64,000 nucleotides of DNA, from contig NC_134941.1 in NCBI RefSeq assembly GCF_051020765.1, forward strand, positions 9,982,001 through 10,046,000, in the 5' to 3' direction. Shown here in pieces: positions 38,248-50,200 of the stretch. Within the stretch, counting starts at the first letter, position 1; each line of letters begins with the position of its first letter. The DNA comes from Lasioglossum baleicum. Taxonomy: Eukaryota; Arthropoda; Insecta; Hymenoptera; Halictidae. Under the pieces are notes generated by a model. The model saw only the letters and a program-made list of their open reading frames with translations. It had not been told where the DNA came from and did not search any database. Made by a program: the position numbers and the translations under genes.

Positions 38248-41200
38248 CTGCAAAATAATGTGTCCGTATATGTAAAATAATCACAACAGATAGCAATAAC
38301 GACAGCCACACGAGAAAATCTTATTCGCAAAGTAGATGGATTTTGATTAATGATCGAGCCATAAACAACTTCCGCTGCAGGCGTTGAAACAAATCGAATG
38401 AATATGAGCTGATAGCAATAACGAAAATGGTTATATAAAACAGCAATTATTAGCGCGGGGATTGTTAGTTACGAAACGGAAATTACTTATGGTTCGACCT
38501 GATACGTCACAAATCTGTCTTTCTACGCCACAAGTGTATAGTATAGTTGTATGGAGTAAATGAATATGAATAGTAAATTGAACAAACCTTAGGGATAGAC
38601 TGATCCCACATATCACGGTACAGTCTTTGCTGGGAGCCACTCCATGAGAACGACTAATGGGTAGATGGACGATGGACAGATATGGAGAACAGAACGGCGC
38701 ATCGCGTTAGTCCAAACCAAACAAATACGCCGCAACAAAACCAAAAGAAAAAACCATACATGCGTTATCTACATTGTCCTAAGACGAAAAGCACTGGTTC
38801 ATTAAGCTTCCGACCTAAGTCTACCCTCGCGAGGGTAAGAATTAGGGGATTGTGTGTGGACCCGTGGTCGCAAGGACGTAAATGTGTATTATGAAACAAT
38901 ATTTATACAATGCGATTTCATATAAAAAAATTAAAATAAAACACTGTATCCGAAGACACGTACACGTTCAAAGCTGACAGCCTCCGACTGTAAATTATAT
39001 TGCAGCTGCATAGTGCTGTGTACTTTTATCGCACACAAACATTAGAGAAGCGTTAATGAACTAAGTGAACATACATATACTATATATATATAGTATGGGC
39101 ATATATATATATATATGCCCATAATTATGAAAGTGGTCTAAGTCATTTATTTCTCGTTTCGAGATATTTAAAGGAAAAGGATATTAACACTAAATGGATT
39201 CCATAAAATGTTGGAACAACAAGTACTATCTAACGGTTAATTTTTAACAATATCATAACAATTATGTGAAATAACTGATTAACTCACTTTTTTTAAATTT
39301 TGACTTAGACCACTTTCATAATTATTGGCACATATATTAAGAAAGCACAATGTACAATAATTGTCTAAAGTATGTCTGGGTTAAGTTGTTATGATACATA
39401 TATATCGTATTGCCAAGTAGCGCGCTCGATCATTCATTCGCAGAACGTTTAACAAATAAAACAAGCTTAGGTTTGAAAATGTACGATGAACAAGAGCGTT
39501 ACTAGACACAGTACGTCATCGCTACTTAATTACTTTACTCTTCCACTTTGATCGTAAGGTGAGAACTGTTTTTATCGCTATGCCAGGGACTCTACAGTAC
39601 TCTTCTCACTTACGTCATTCGGTCGTCTAAAGCTGTCCATGCTCCTTTCAGAGCATATACTGCTAGTTTCGCTGTCGTCACTGTGATCACCTTTGCCCCT
39701 GGGCGTTCTGGTGTAACTGTCGATATTGTCGAAGGTGAGCGCATCCGCCAACGCTGATTCCGCTTCGCGCGACTGTTGCAGCATTTTTTGTGCCATCACC
39801 GGTCTGGATTGAGGCCTGTCCGTCGGCGACATGTACAAATTCCTTCCCCTACGGTCATAATTAAAATCAAACACTCCACCTGCTAACTAGAGGTCTAACG
39901 AATCCTGCAAAGGCACGCTGATGGCTCGAAAAATTCTGTACAAATTTTCTAGAATACTTTCAGGTATGTAGTTCAAGGCTACAACATTCGATTACCTAAC
40001 AGAAGCTATGCGGTAAGAAAGCGTTCTACTTTTGGAGAATTTGAGTAAACCAATAAAAGACAATTGGAATAGGAGACTCCAGTGCGCCATTGCAGGATTA
40101 GATCAAATTCCATGTTAGCGAAACATCATTAGTACTTCCATTTAGTGGAAGATCGTTTCAGCGTGCTAACATGAAAAAAATGTTGATCGTGTAAACACAG
40201 CGTACCGTATTTTACTAGCGAAACTCCTGTCCATTCCGAACCTTTGCGGGCTAGGTTCGCGGCTGTTGCCGGTGCTTCTGATGCCATGTCCAGATAATCG
40301 CCTGGGCCTTGCGATCAAGGATTCTCCTTCGCGATTATACGTGGCGTAACTCAACCTAGACGACGGTGATCCCGACCGACTGCTGGCTGTTACCGTGTAA
40401 TACACAAATTGAGACCTTTCTTGTATCATGTTTCTTCAAGGAGAGCCCGTCGTCCCCTTTCTTTATACTTACGCTGAGATTGCGACACTCCGGACATTCT
40501 CGTTCTTGTTCTTGCGGTTCTTTCTGGACTAGCCACTGCTGTGGTGTCTGGTGATTTACTGGGACGCGCTGGAAGGATGGAGCAATAACATGAGTCGTGG
40601 TTGAAACGTATTACAACAACACAGTCAGAGGTGTGCGAGAACCCTAAAATGTCGGGTACCCGATGGTCGGGTCGGGAAGACATCGGGTTGAGACGGTCTT
40701 TCAAAAAACGACTTTAACCCTTTTAGTGCCAGGCGAAAAAGAGGTGCCTATGCGAGAATAACCGGCCGAATTTCATGGTTTTACTAGGGTTTGGGAAAAT
40801 GCTCATAAAAACCAAACGAAAAACAATATTTACATGATTCAAAAAGCAGTATATTAAGGACGAAATATATCGGCTCTGGCACTTCTCGCCAGTGGAGCAA
40901 GAGCCGATATATCGGCCGCCGGCACTAAAAGGGTTAAAGTAAACTATTTAATTCCATATGTCTACAGGATGTCCCAGTAGTGGGTACAACCGTGGAGGGG
41001 GGAATTCTACATGAGAAAAGAAGTCGGAAAATATAGAATGATCGTCAAGAAATATTTTAAATACTATATAACGGGAAGTTCATTTAAACTAGTATTCTAT
41101 TTCAATAGTAGGACGACGATTATTTAAAATAGTATTAGAAATATTTTTCCTCCGAAATTTTACCCAGCTCTACTCGGATATCCCGAAAGTTTCGAGTACT

Positions 41201-44200
41201 CGTTCCTATCCCGAATAAAATTCTCGACCCATCCCGACCCGACATTTTCGGGTTCTCGCACACCTCTAAACACAGAGTGTCAAGATACATATAAAATTGA
41301 AGTTAACAAAGAAAGAACTCACGGAGGGAGGCTTTCTGCCTGCTGATGTTTGCGTACATCATCCTAGCTTTTGCTCTTTGTGCGGCTTGCAGATCTATGG
41401 CGCTCGTTGATCTACCGCCCGGTGTTCCACGATCTGAGAAAAGAAATCCAACGGATATACATACACAACGCATTTGACAGATGCCGCGTATTATCGGATG
41501 CATGGGTGCAATGTACTCTAAAGGTCGCGGTGATATTTTTGAAGCAACAAACAATATGTATAACAATTACAATGACAATCAGTGGGTCTCTGTAGAATTG
41601 GGATACCGGACTGACGATAAGACCGTGGCAAGGACGGGGTACGTCTGAGCGGGCCGTGTGGTTGACCCGCGGTCTGATGCAAATTTTCCGTACTACCTTC
41701 GTATGTTTAATGCAAAGAGGAGTCACAAAAGCAGCATGAAAAAAGAGTGAGAAGTATTTTACACTGCGTTGCTCTCTCGCCGACAGACACACTCCATTTA
41801 CATCTAACACACAATATACCTCTAGGTCATCCCATAATCTCAGTTTTTAGTACCGAGTTTGCAGAAAAGTGGCAAGCATTTATGGGATGACCTAATCCAT
41901 TAAACACACAGACTTAGAATTAAATAGAAGAATGTAGTTTACCTGTGGCGCTCATCGCAGGTCGGGATGTCCTAGGGCTGACACTCGCCGATCTCGTGAC
42001 CACATTCAAACTGTTTATACTACCGCTATTGCTAAGCGACATCAGAGATCGTTTGTACGCAGTGTCCAGACTATTGAGCAGCGCTTCTGCTTGTTCCGGA
42101 AAATGATCTTTGAATGCCCAGTATGACCTGAAAACATTTAAAGATTAAGTACAGGTTAACAAGTTAGCTGCAAGATAATGTAACATAGATAAATGTGACT
42201 GGAGAAATAAATAATAATAGTAATAAATAAATGAACGCACTTTCTGGCGAAAGCTCTCGCTTCCGAATCCGAGTCCGCGATGCCCTTCTTGATTGTGTCT
42301 TGTAAAATTTGTACATGTTTCTGCAATATCTGGGTAGGCCACGTTTGCAGAACTAAATTCAGATATTCACAGGAGGCTCGTCGTATGTCTTTACTTTTGT
42401 TGTTTAAACACGACGTGATAATTGGCACGAAACGGCTGCAGTGTGTGTTCTGTAGAATAAACCTGACGGCCACTGCACCGGCTGATGCCACGACCTGTAT
42501 GTGCATATTCGTTGACGCAAGTTGCCACGTTTTGTTACGGTTCCCATACGTCACCGCATGTTACCGGGCAGCAATTTATCAGGAATCTTACCTTGGCACT
42601 ATTTTGTATCAGGTTCATTAAGGTGAGCAAGACTGCCTCTCCAGAACTAGCGAACTTATTTTTCAAGTGTAGACTCAGATACGCTAAGGTGATACACGCT
42701 TCCCTCACGACTTGCGACCTGAGATCCGTGCAGGCGACCTCGAACGCTCTTTGCATGTTCTTTAAACACTCCATGAAGTTCTCGTAATTTATACCCCCCG
42801 CGATCACGATTGATCGCAGTTTTTTCATCTGGTGGACAAATTTATTTTATTAGACATTTTTATTAACATTTCAATTTTTCGAAAGATTTTTCAAAGTATT
42901 ATTCGAAACGTACGCTCTCTGTTCTTTGCTTCCAGTCCTTCTTATCGTCGCCAATAATTTCTCTTATCGTTTTCATCTGTTCTTCTAGATCCCTTGCTGA
43001 GAACAAGTTCACGGATGGCACATCTTCGAATGCTGTGACGAAAGTTTCCTCGTCGACAGCACCAGCCTGACCTATATATATTATTCATAATTTTATATTC
43101 CTGTATGGACGTATGGACAAATTGATTTACAGAAAATAGAGCATTTAAATATATCCGTTTAATTCAGAAATAAAAAAAGAATGTACAAGATGAATTTTTT
43201 AAACATTATTTTCAAGACTACTTGAACGTTGATTTTTATATCAACACTGATGACCTCCCAGTAACCTTGAAAATGAAAAATTTGTTTGTGCCATCATTTT
43301 TTCTTGGACATCCTTATCGATATTCTATTTTAATACAGATATTTAATTGTTCTGTTTTGTTGTAATTCACGAATAAGTATTACTTGACGTGATCAATATT
43401 ATTCCGCAATGTTAATAGCAACTGGTTAGGGCATTTCACAAACAATTTATGATTTTATAAAATATGATAATTTATTTTTCCCGTGACTATATGGCATCTT
43501 TATGCTAATAAAAAATTATCGTCTGTGCATTATATTATACAATACCTTATTATCGTAAGTGTATTGTGCTTCACGGAGTATTATGAGGTGAACAACGAGA
43601 CGTAAAAAGCGGTGCAGAAAGATCAAAGACGTGTAAGCGTTTTATTGAGCATCTCGCTTGCGTTTGGATTATGTTTAATTTGAATCAGCAAATGATCCGA
43701 GATAAAGCGCGATGGTATGCGAGGGTTTTAAATTAAAATATGCGCGTCGTATGATCCGTATTAGTTCAATCGAATTTTCATAATTTTTCTTTCTGTTCTT
43801 TATACCATGATGGTTGTCTATAAAGAAGGGGAGAAAAAATATAAATATAAGAAGTCTTGAGAGGAATATATGGAACTTATTGAAGAAACCACCATGATAT
43901 AAAATGGGACTAGTAAAGCCAATGGAATTTTTAGATACCTGCTGCTGATTTTATTGATACGTTTCTTTTGACGGTTGTTGCCCTTGGAACCGTTTGTGGA
44001 GTGTTACCAGGATGAGCTGTCATGCAAGCGAATAATTAGCATTCTTGTCACCAAAATGTCAACAGTGAGATTGACAGTGGATTGGTGTACAACGAGACAT
44101 CGTTAACATTATTACAAACGCCATGTCAAAAGCCAAAGCGTGAGAGTTTGTAAGTTAGCAATGCTTCACATCTGTGCGATAGTTGCAAGGGAAAATGTGC

Positions 44201-47200
44201 TTCTGTGAAGTTAATCGTAAGATTTGCAATATGTATTCATATGAAGCAAGTGAAACTGTGATGTTTTATATAAGTAGCTTGTAGCACCCAAAACGATCGA
44301 CATATAACACAACAAACAAAAATGTCATCAAATAAAGTCACTCATTAATAACTGTCCAGTAAATCTATATGTACCAATAGCAGACGGGGGAGCTTTCGCA
44401 GGTCCAAATTGTCCTCTCTTTGGAGGAGCCGTTGACCTCTTCACAGGAGCTGACTTAATCTGCAACAGTTTAATCAATTCCACTTAAGTTCATTACAATG
44501 GCTGAACTTTTATATTATAGTATTACAGTATTATAATATAGTTCTAAGGGTAAATTACAGTTTCAAAGTTTTAAGGAATGATTGATGAAACACTTACCGC
44601 TCTGTCCGTCTCGTCCATGCTCTTTCCAACTGGAATCAGAGAGATTGAGACAAGCATTAGTTTGGCAGAATGACTAGTGCGCTTAAATGAAGCTGATTAA
44701 TTCGTGGAGCATAATCTATTGTAGTCAATGATGCATCTATTTTTAGAACTATGTACCTAAGTCTGGATATAGCCATGGTGGCTTGTGAATGTCACAATGG
44801 CATCCTCTCGCTCTAGCACCTGGGTGCTTTACAATGTTATCCCATTGAAGAATCCATCTACTACTTGGATCCCATATCTTATGATCGATACTAGGATATT
44901 TTTTTAATCCTCTGTGCAGGCAGCGGTGGCCGCTTGACACAATTATACCGGCGTCATTCATTTTACAAGATTACGAGATTACTGTACACAGTCAATGAAC
45001 AAAAGGACCATTGAACGATCTCTTATGTTTTGTAGAACACAACACGGCACTCGACGAGATTTCAGGAAACGTCATTACAGTGTGAGAAATCCTCATTGTG
45101 GCATAGTCTACTCCCCCATCTTCTGGCTTCCTTCAAAATTAACATCCCGCTAATTAAGATGGCACACATCGATAAACGAAATGATTTCGTAAGAGGCGCA
45201 AAAAAAATGTTCGTTTGATCAAAATGAAGTCGACCGTCGACACGTTTAAAAATCGTTCGCTAGAAGTTTTGATACCGCGTATTTTTGACACCCTGTGCGC
45301 AGCGACTCGAGTTATCGACACACGCATCAGTGAAAGCGATTTTTTGCCTCCCTTAATTAAGAAAAGAATCCGTACGATTTTTTGTAATCTTTGAATTTAA
45401 TGAACGAAATTAGGTGGATCGTTGTTTCTTTGTTATCTATCGACAGTCATCAACAAAGGAGAAACCATTCGATTTACAATGTAACAAAAAGTAATAGGGA
45501 AACCGGTTTGAGAAATCACGGGAGGTGTCGAGTAACAATCTGATTTCAAACGATTTTCATTTGCCGTTTTGATTATCCGTCATTACACAAGATCGGAAAA
45601 GCAAGAGTAGCAATTACGCTGTTCAGATGTAGTAATCCAAGTTATAGTGAATTTGTGACGCGTTAAATTGTCATTGGTGGTGTACGAGAAAGTCGATTTT
45701 AGTTACAGGTCCCTATTTCACGTGTATTTCAAGTCGATGAATATTCGCGTATTTACATTACAAGTGTTGATTCTGACATCAGCAGTCGAAAACAAAACAT
45801 AGGGTGTCCCAAAAATGTTGTACTTAGTTGAAATGGGTGATTGCTGAGATCATTTGAAGTAAAAATGTATTTTATTTTTAAATTATTAACGAAAAACAAA
45901 GACCAATCAGAGCGCAGTGTTAGCGTACGAGCCGCGCTCTGATTGGTCTGTATTTTTCGTATTAGGAACACGGAATTCACGAAAAATTCAGTGTACACTT
46001 AACCCTCTAGTACACGTCCAAAATCGAAGGCTCTAATTTTGACGCGTATGAGTCTTGATAATTGAGAACTAAAAACCCCGAGATGATATTGCTCAAAAAG
46101 ATGGAATATTGTGAGTACAGGTTACCGATCGAACTTGGTATTGAGCACGAGTTCAACGCGCTAAGGTGAGAAGCTAGATTTGCATCCGCGATATCATTCG
46201 TAATAACTGCGGCAATGAGACACGGGAGAGTTATTTTCTCACGTTACAGATAACGCACAGCGGCGGCATGCTCGGCTGGCTCGGTCGTGATTCGAACGCG
46301 ACAAATTTTCTATCGCAAGAGTCACACAGAATGTCGAAGAGGTTCTTTCTACGACAAAAATAAAACAATCTCCATAAGCACAAAAGGTAATTATTCCGGC
46401 CGACGAAGACCGCCGCGTTCCGTCAAATATATTCAAGATTAACCTTCCGCGTACGACTCGTCGATTATCTTTCCACTTTACGTAAGAATTTTTCCGCGAG
46501 CAACAACGGCACGATCGGCAGCATATTTGCGGAAAAATGAATTGCTTTTCCAAGGCTCATTGCGTCACGAATGCGGCGTGTGGCGTTTACGCGTAATTCA
46601 TTACCGCACACATAGGCACACGCACACGTGTTTAAACACGAGCCTTCGCGACGGAACTAACATCTCTCGTTTACCTGTCCACAGTTTACCTTTCACACGA
46701 TAAAGACCGCTTCTCGCGCGCGCTTCTTACTAGAAAATGATATCTAGCCGGGATCTCAACAAAAGGAAAAACTCGATAATTTCGACGGTGAAATTCGTTC
46801 GGCGCTCCGGCTGAGAAAGTGCATTAATATTTCAGAAAGAACCGATTATTTGTTCCGGCATGCACTTCTACTTGCACCCGCGAACTTCCCGCACGAAATC
46901 GCAACAGGACGAGTGTTCGTCGTCGAGTGCATATTTTGCCATTGTCACGAAACGAATCGACACGTTCACGTAGTCGCGTCCGACAGTGGAACGAATCTCG
47001 AAATTGCGTCCGTCACGATGACTGTAACTAAACTCTGTCGATTGTCTTCCAGCGGTTGTTCCGATGAACTGGCAGCCTGTTCCGAATCGCCGAAGGAATC
47101 CGCAGCTCCAGCGACGCGCACTGGCCCGTTTCTTTTTACATATGGAGGAACTAGAAACGGCTCGTTATCGCGATCGAGTGTTACGTGTTGCGAAAATACG

Positions 47201-50200
47201 TCTGCCGCGATAATCCCGCGTGGCAGCGTCGAGGCTCGTGACGATCGTTGAAACGTTGAAATCGACGAAACCGACAAGGCCGACGACGATTCCGTGGCGA
47301 ATCTAACCGTCGAACTGGATGGGGAGAGGTCGTCTCGTTCCGAGGCAGACTCCGATCAGGTAAACAAACAACGTGGTAGAAAACTGAAACGATCGTCCTT
47401 GCCCATTGTCCGTGAACAGGCGTCGTCGTCTACGCGTATGTATACGCCAGCTTTGGATCGAGACACTCTCCGCGGGACCCGGTGACACAGAAAAAAAAAA
47501 AAGAAACACGATCAAGATCACCGTCAGCCGAACGTCTCTTTTTACGATATCTCGGAGACACGCGAGCGCGCGAAATCACTGCTTTGTGTGGCGTCTAGCA
47601 TCGCGAAATCACCGCGCCGTCTCTCTCTTACGCCGCTAAATGGCGACTCTCGTTTACTCTACGGGAACTCTCCCGGTAAGCGGTGCTCACTCGCGCGACC
47701 GTAGGGAGGGGACCTTCCCCTATCGTTTGTGGCCCTGATTGGGGGGCCAAATCGAGGGGCCCGTGGCATCCAATACGTCTCCCTTACCGAGCGACGATTA
47801 GAGGATCCGGATTACGCTGTTTTTCTTTATCGGCTGGGTTCCCCGTTCTCCGCGCATCATCATTCTTGCCGATGGACCGTGAACTGTTTACAGACTTGCA
47901 GCAGGAATCATTCGCGCCGCGTGTCTGGCGTTCAAGTCACTAACTACTCGCTATTAACCCCATGTTGTATTTACAAACATCTTGCATATGTCGGGTGTCT
48001 CTTATGACTAACAAATTAGTTTAGATACTTGCTGTTCAGTTAAGTTGAAATTTTTTAACAACACGTCGATCCTTTGAGGCGGAGATTCACTAGGATTGAA
48101 ACTTTTTAATTGCTTATCTAAGCAATAAATAAAACTTGTCGATATTGACATAATTCTAGTTCCCAATTTTATGTATAAATATTTTTAAAAACTTGACTTG
48201 TAATAACGTAACTATTCTTTTATGTTACAGATTGTCTGAAATTGACGAAAAAAGAGATATTATTCTTTATTTTCTCCTTATTTCTGCAAGAACAATGAAC
48301 ACCCCACTACAGCGAAGTTTTAGCTCGCGCGTCGGTGCAGGAATGAGTCTTCCAAGAAAAAAAGAACAGTGTCACCTGTTTTTCTTCCCGAGCACGATCA
48401 GAACTTAAAAAGAAACTGGTTGCTAAAATCGTATTACATATTTACGAATAAGGTTCTGAACCTTGCCACAGACTCGGCGCAGCTTTCAAGCAGCCGACCG
48501 GGTACCGAACGCTTCTCAATAACACGAAATAAATCATCCGGTTTCGCGAGACGTGCATCAGGTATGAAATCGATTGATATTCATGAGGGCTTATTGAACT
48601 TGGACTGCATGGCTGTTTCCCCGCATTAATCAGCCACTTGTTTCACGTAGACCGATAATTTGTCGGCTGGTTTCGCAACAACCGACCGCACTTTGATGCG
48701 CACTTTTGTCTTTTCCTCGCCGACGCGCGCTTTTAATTATGTCATTCGTTCTCCGATTAATGGACCGATAACGCGAATTTCGTTTTTGCTAACTTCTCTT
48801 TTTATTTACCGGCGTACTCAGTCCGTATGTCTTAACCTTTATCAACCACAGGTTCATGTTTGATTAAATTTAATTAAAAATAAACGAATCATTTGTTTTT
48901 AGTGCTATTATCTCGATATGTCTCGAACTTGATGGAATCCGATCGAGCAGCAGTTTGTTTCGCAGGCAGAGGAAGCCCATAAGCAGAAAGTGAAATTGCG
49001 AAGAGGAAAGACGATCGTGTTGCCAGGGCTCGATCGTTTCGAGAGCCTGTCGGGCGCTTTTGTTTCGCAGGTGATTTAACTATTCGCTCGGCCGACGGAT
49101 TTCTTCCCCCTAAAACCTGATATTCGAATGCGGCTGACGCCTATAAAATTTCGTCTTTAATTCCTCGATATCGTATTTGGTAACACGATAACGACTTTAC
49201 GCACCGTATACTGGAACACTTCGCCCGGCACAGGAGCCTATCGCATTGTGTACTCATGCATTCGCCGAGGAAAAATATTTTCGCGAAGGTAGAATTCTAC
49301 GACAATGGTCTAGAATTGCATTGAAACGTTCTATGACAGTCTTATCGAACGATTCCGGCAGAAAAAAGTTAAAAGAGGATTTCCCGATTACTACTGATAC
49401 TTTTGTCATAAGTGCATACAATCCGCAGTAGATTTATCGATCACCTATGCCAAGCTGAATGCGACTGGAGGACCTAGATTGAAACTAAAACTTTCCACTA
49501 AAAAGAAGAAGGAACAGCCACGAAAAAGTTGCACACATCAAAGGATCAACATTTCGCAAATCGGTGGGCAGAAGGCACAATGCTGAAGCAACGAGCGTTC
49601 ATTTGTCAGCCGCAGTACGAAAAAGGCAATTGGTAGCAGCGAGCATAATCACGAACGAGGACATTTTTCTTGCGGCGGGTTTCGTTCCAGAAGATGGAAC
49701 GCGAAAACGGGCGGAGAAAGGAACGCTGGGAAGATTAATGTCGGCTGGAATCAAGAATCAGGCCGTGGGACACGGGACCCTGTAAAAAAAATCGCGTCTC
49801 TCTTTGAATCGTGCGACTAATGATAGTTCTCGTCTAAATCTCACTGGGACCACCCGCCGAGGCAGCTGGTAAGTAGTTGCGCCGAAAAGCAAAACGAGCG
49901 GAAAAACGGAATCGTTCGATGGCCGGTGATTAACATCGTCCCGGTGATGCACGCCCCGGTGGGTAATTAAAGATCATGCCATGGGAAAGAATGTCGTCGG
50001 ATCGCGGTATGATTACAATGTTTAAACTGTAATAAACGTGCACGCCCCGGCGACGAAGCGAGCCGGTCCTTCGGCGACGATGAAGAAATAAACATGCCCG
50101 AGAGAGCACACTGCGCGTTCGTAGCATAATTACACGGTCGAAATGGGACATCAAGCAGGCAATTAACGTCTCTTTATTTGACGGGGAACAACGTGATAAA

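Larger units (their letters stand above)
38588..42127 (-). other. CLASP Ser/Arg-rich linker (exons 10-15)
   Basis: Exon 10 begins SYWAFKDHFPEQAEALLNSL and closes TOG2; it then turns into a basic Ser/Arg/Pro linker (SASVSPRTSRPAMSAT, SPERTARTRTRMSGVSQSQ, SREPSPQRFGMDRSFASKIR). This is the microtubule-lattice and EB1-binding zone of CLASPs. The block SREPSPQRFGMDRS lines up with the region that in vertebrate CLASPs carries SxIP EB1-binding motifs, but here the residues are SKIR. Exons 14-15 (SRPVMAQKMLQQSREAESAL and SFSWSGSQQRLYRDMWDQSI) lead into the third TOG. Introns here contain the nested MITE pair and two further inverted-repeat elements. Confidence 0.85.

Noticed and set aside
43067..43068. 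AG at GGTCAG|GCTGG as the acceptor of CLASP exon 7
   Set aside because: It breaks phase with exon 6; the AG five bases upstream restores the frame exactly.
46850..47251. 133-codon + strand frame in the CLASP intron
   Set aside because: Cys/Ser-rich, antisense to another open frame in the same GC island; no domain or splice signals.
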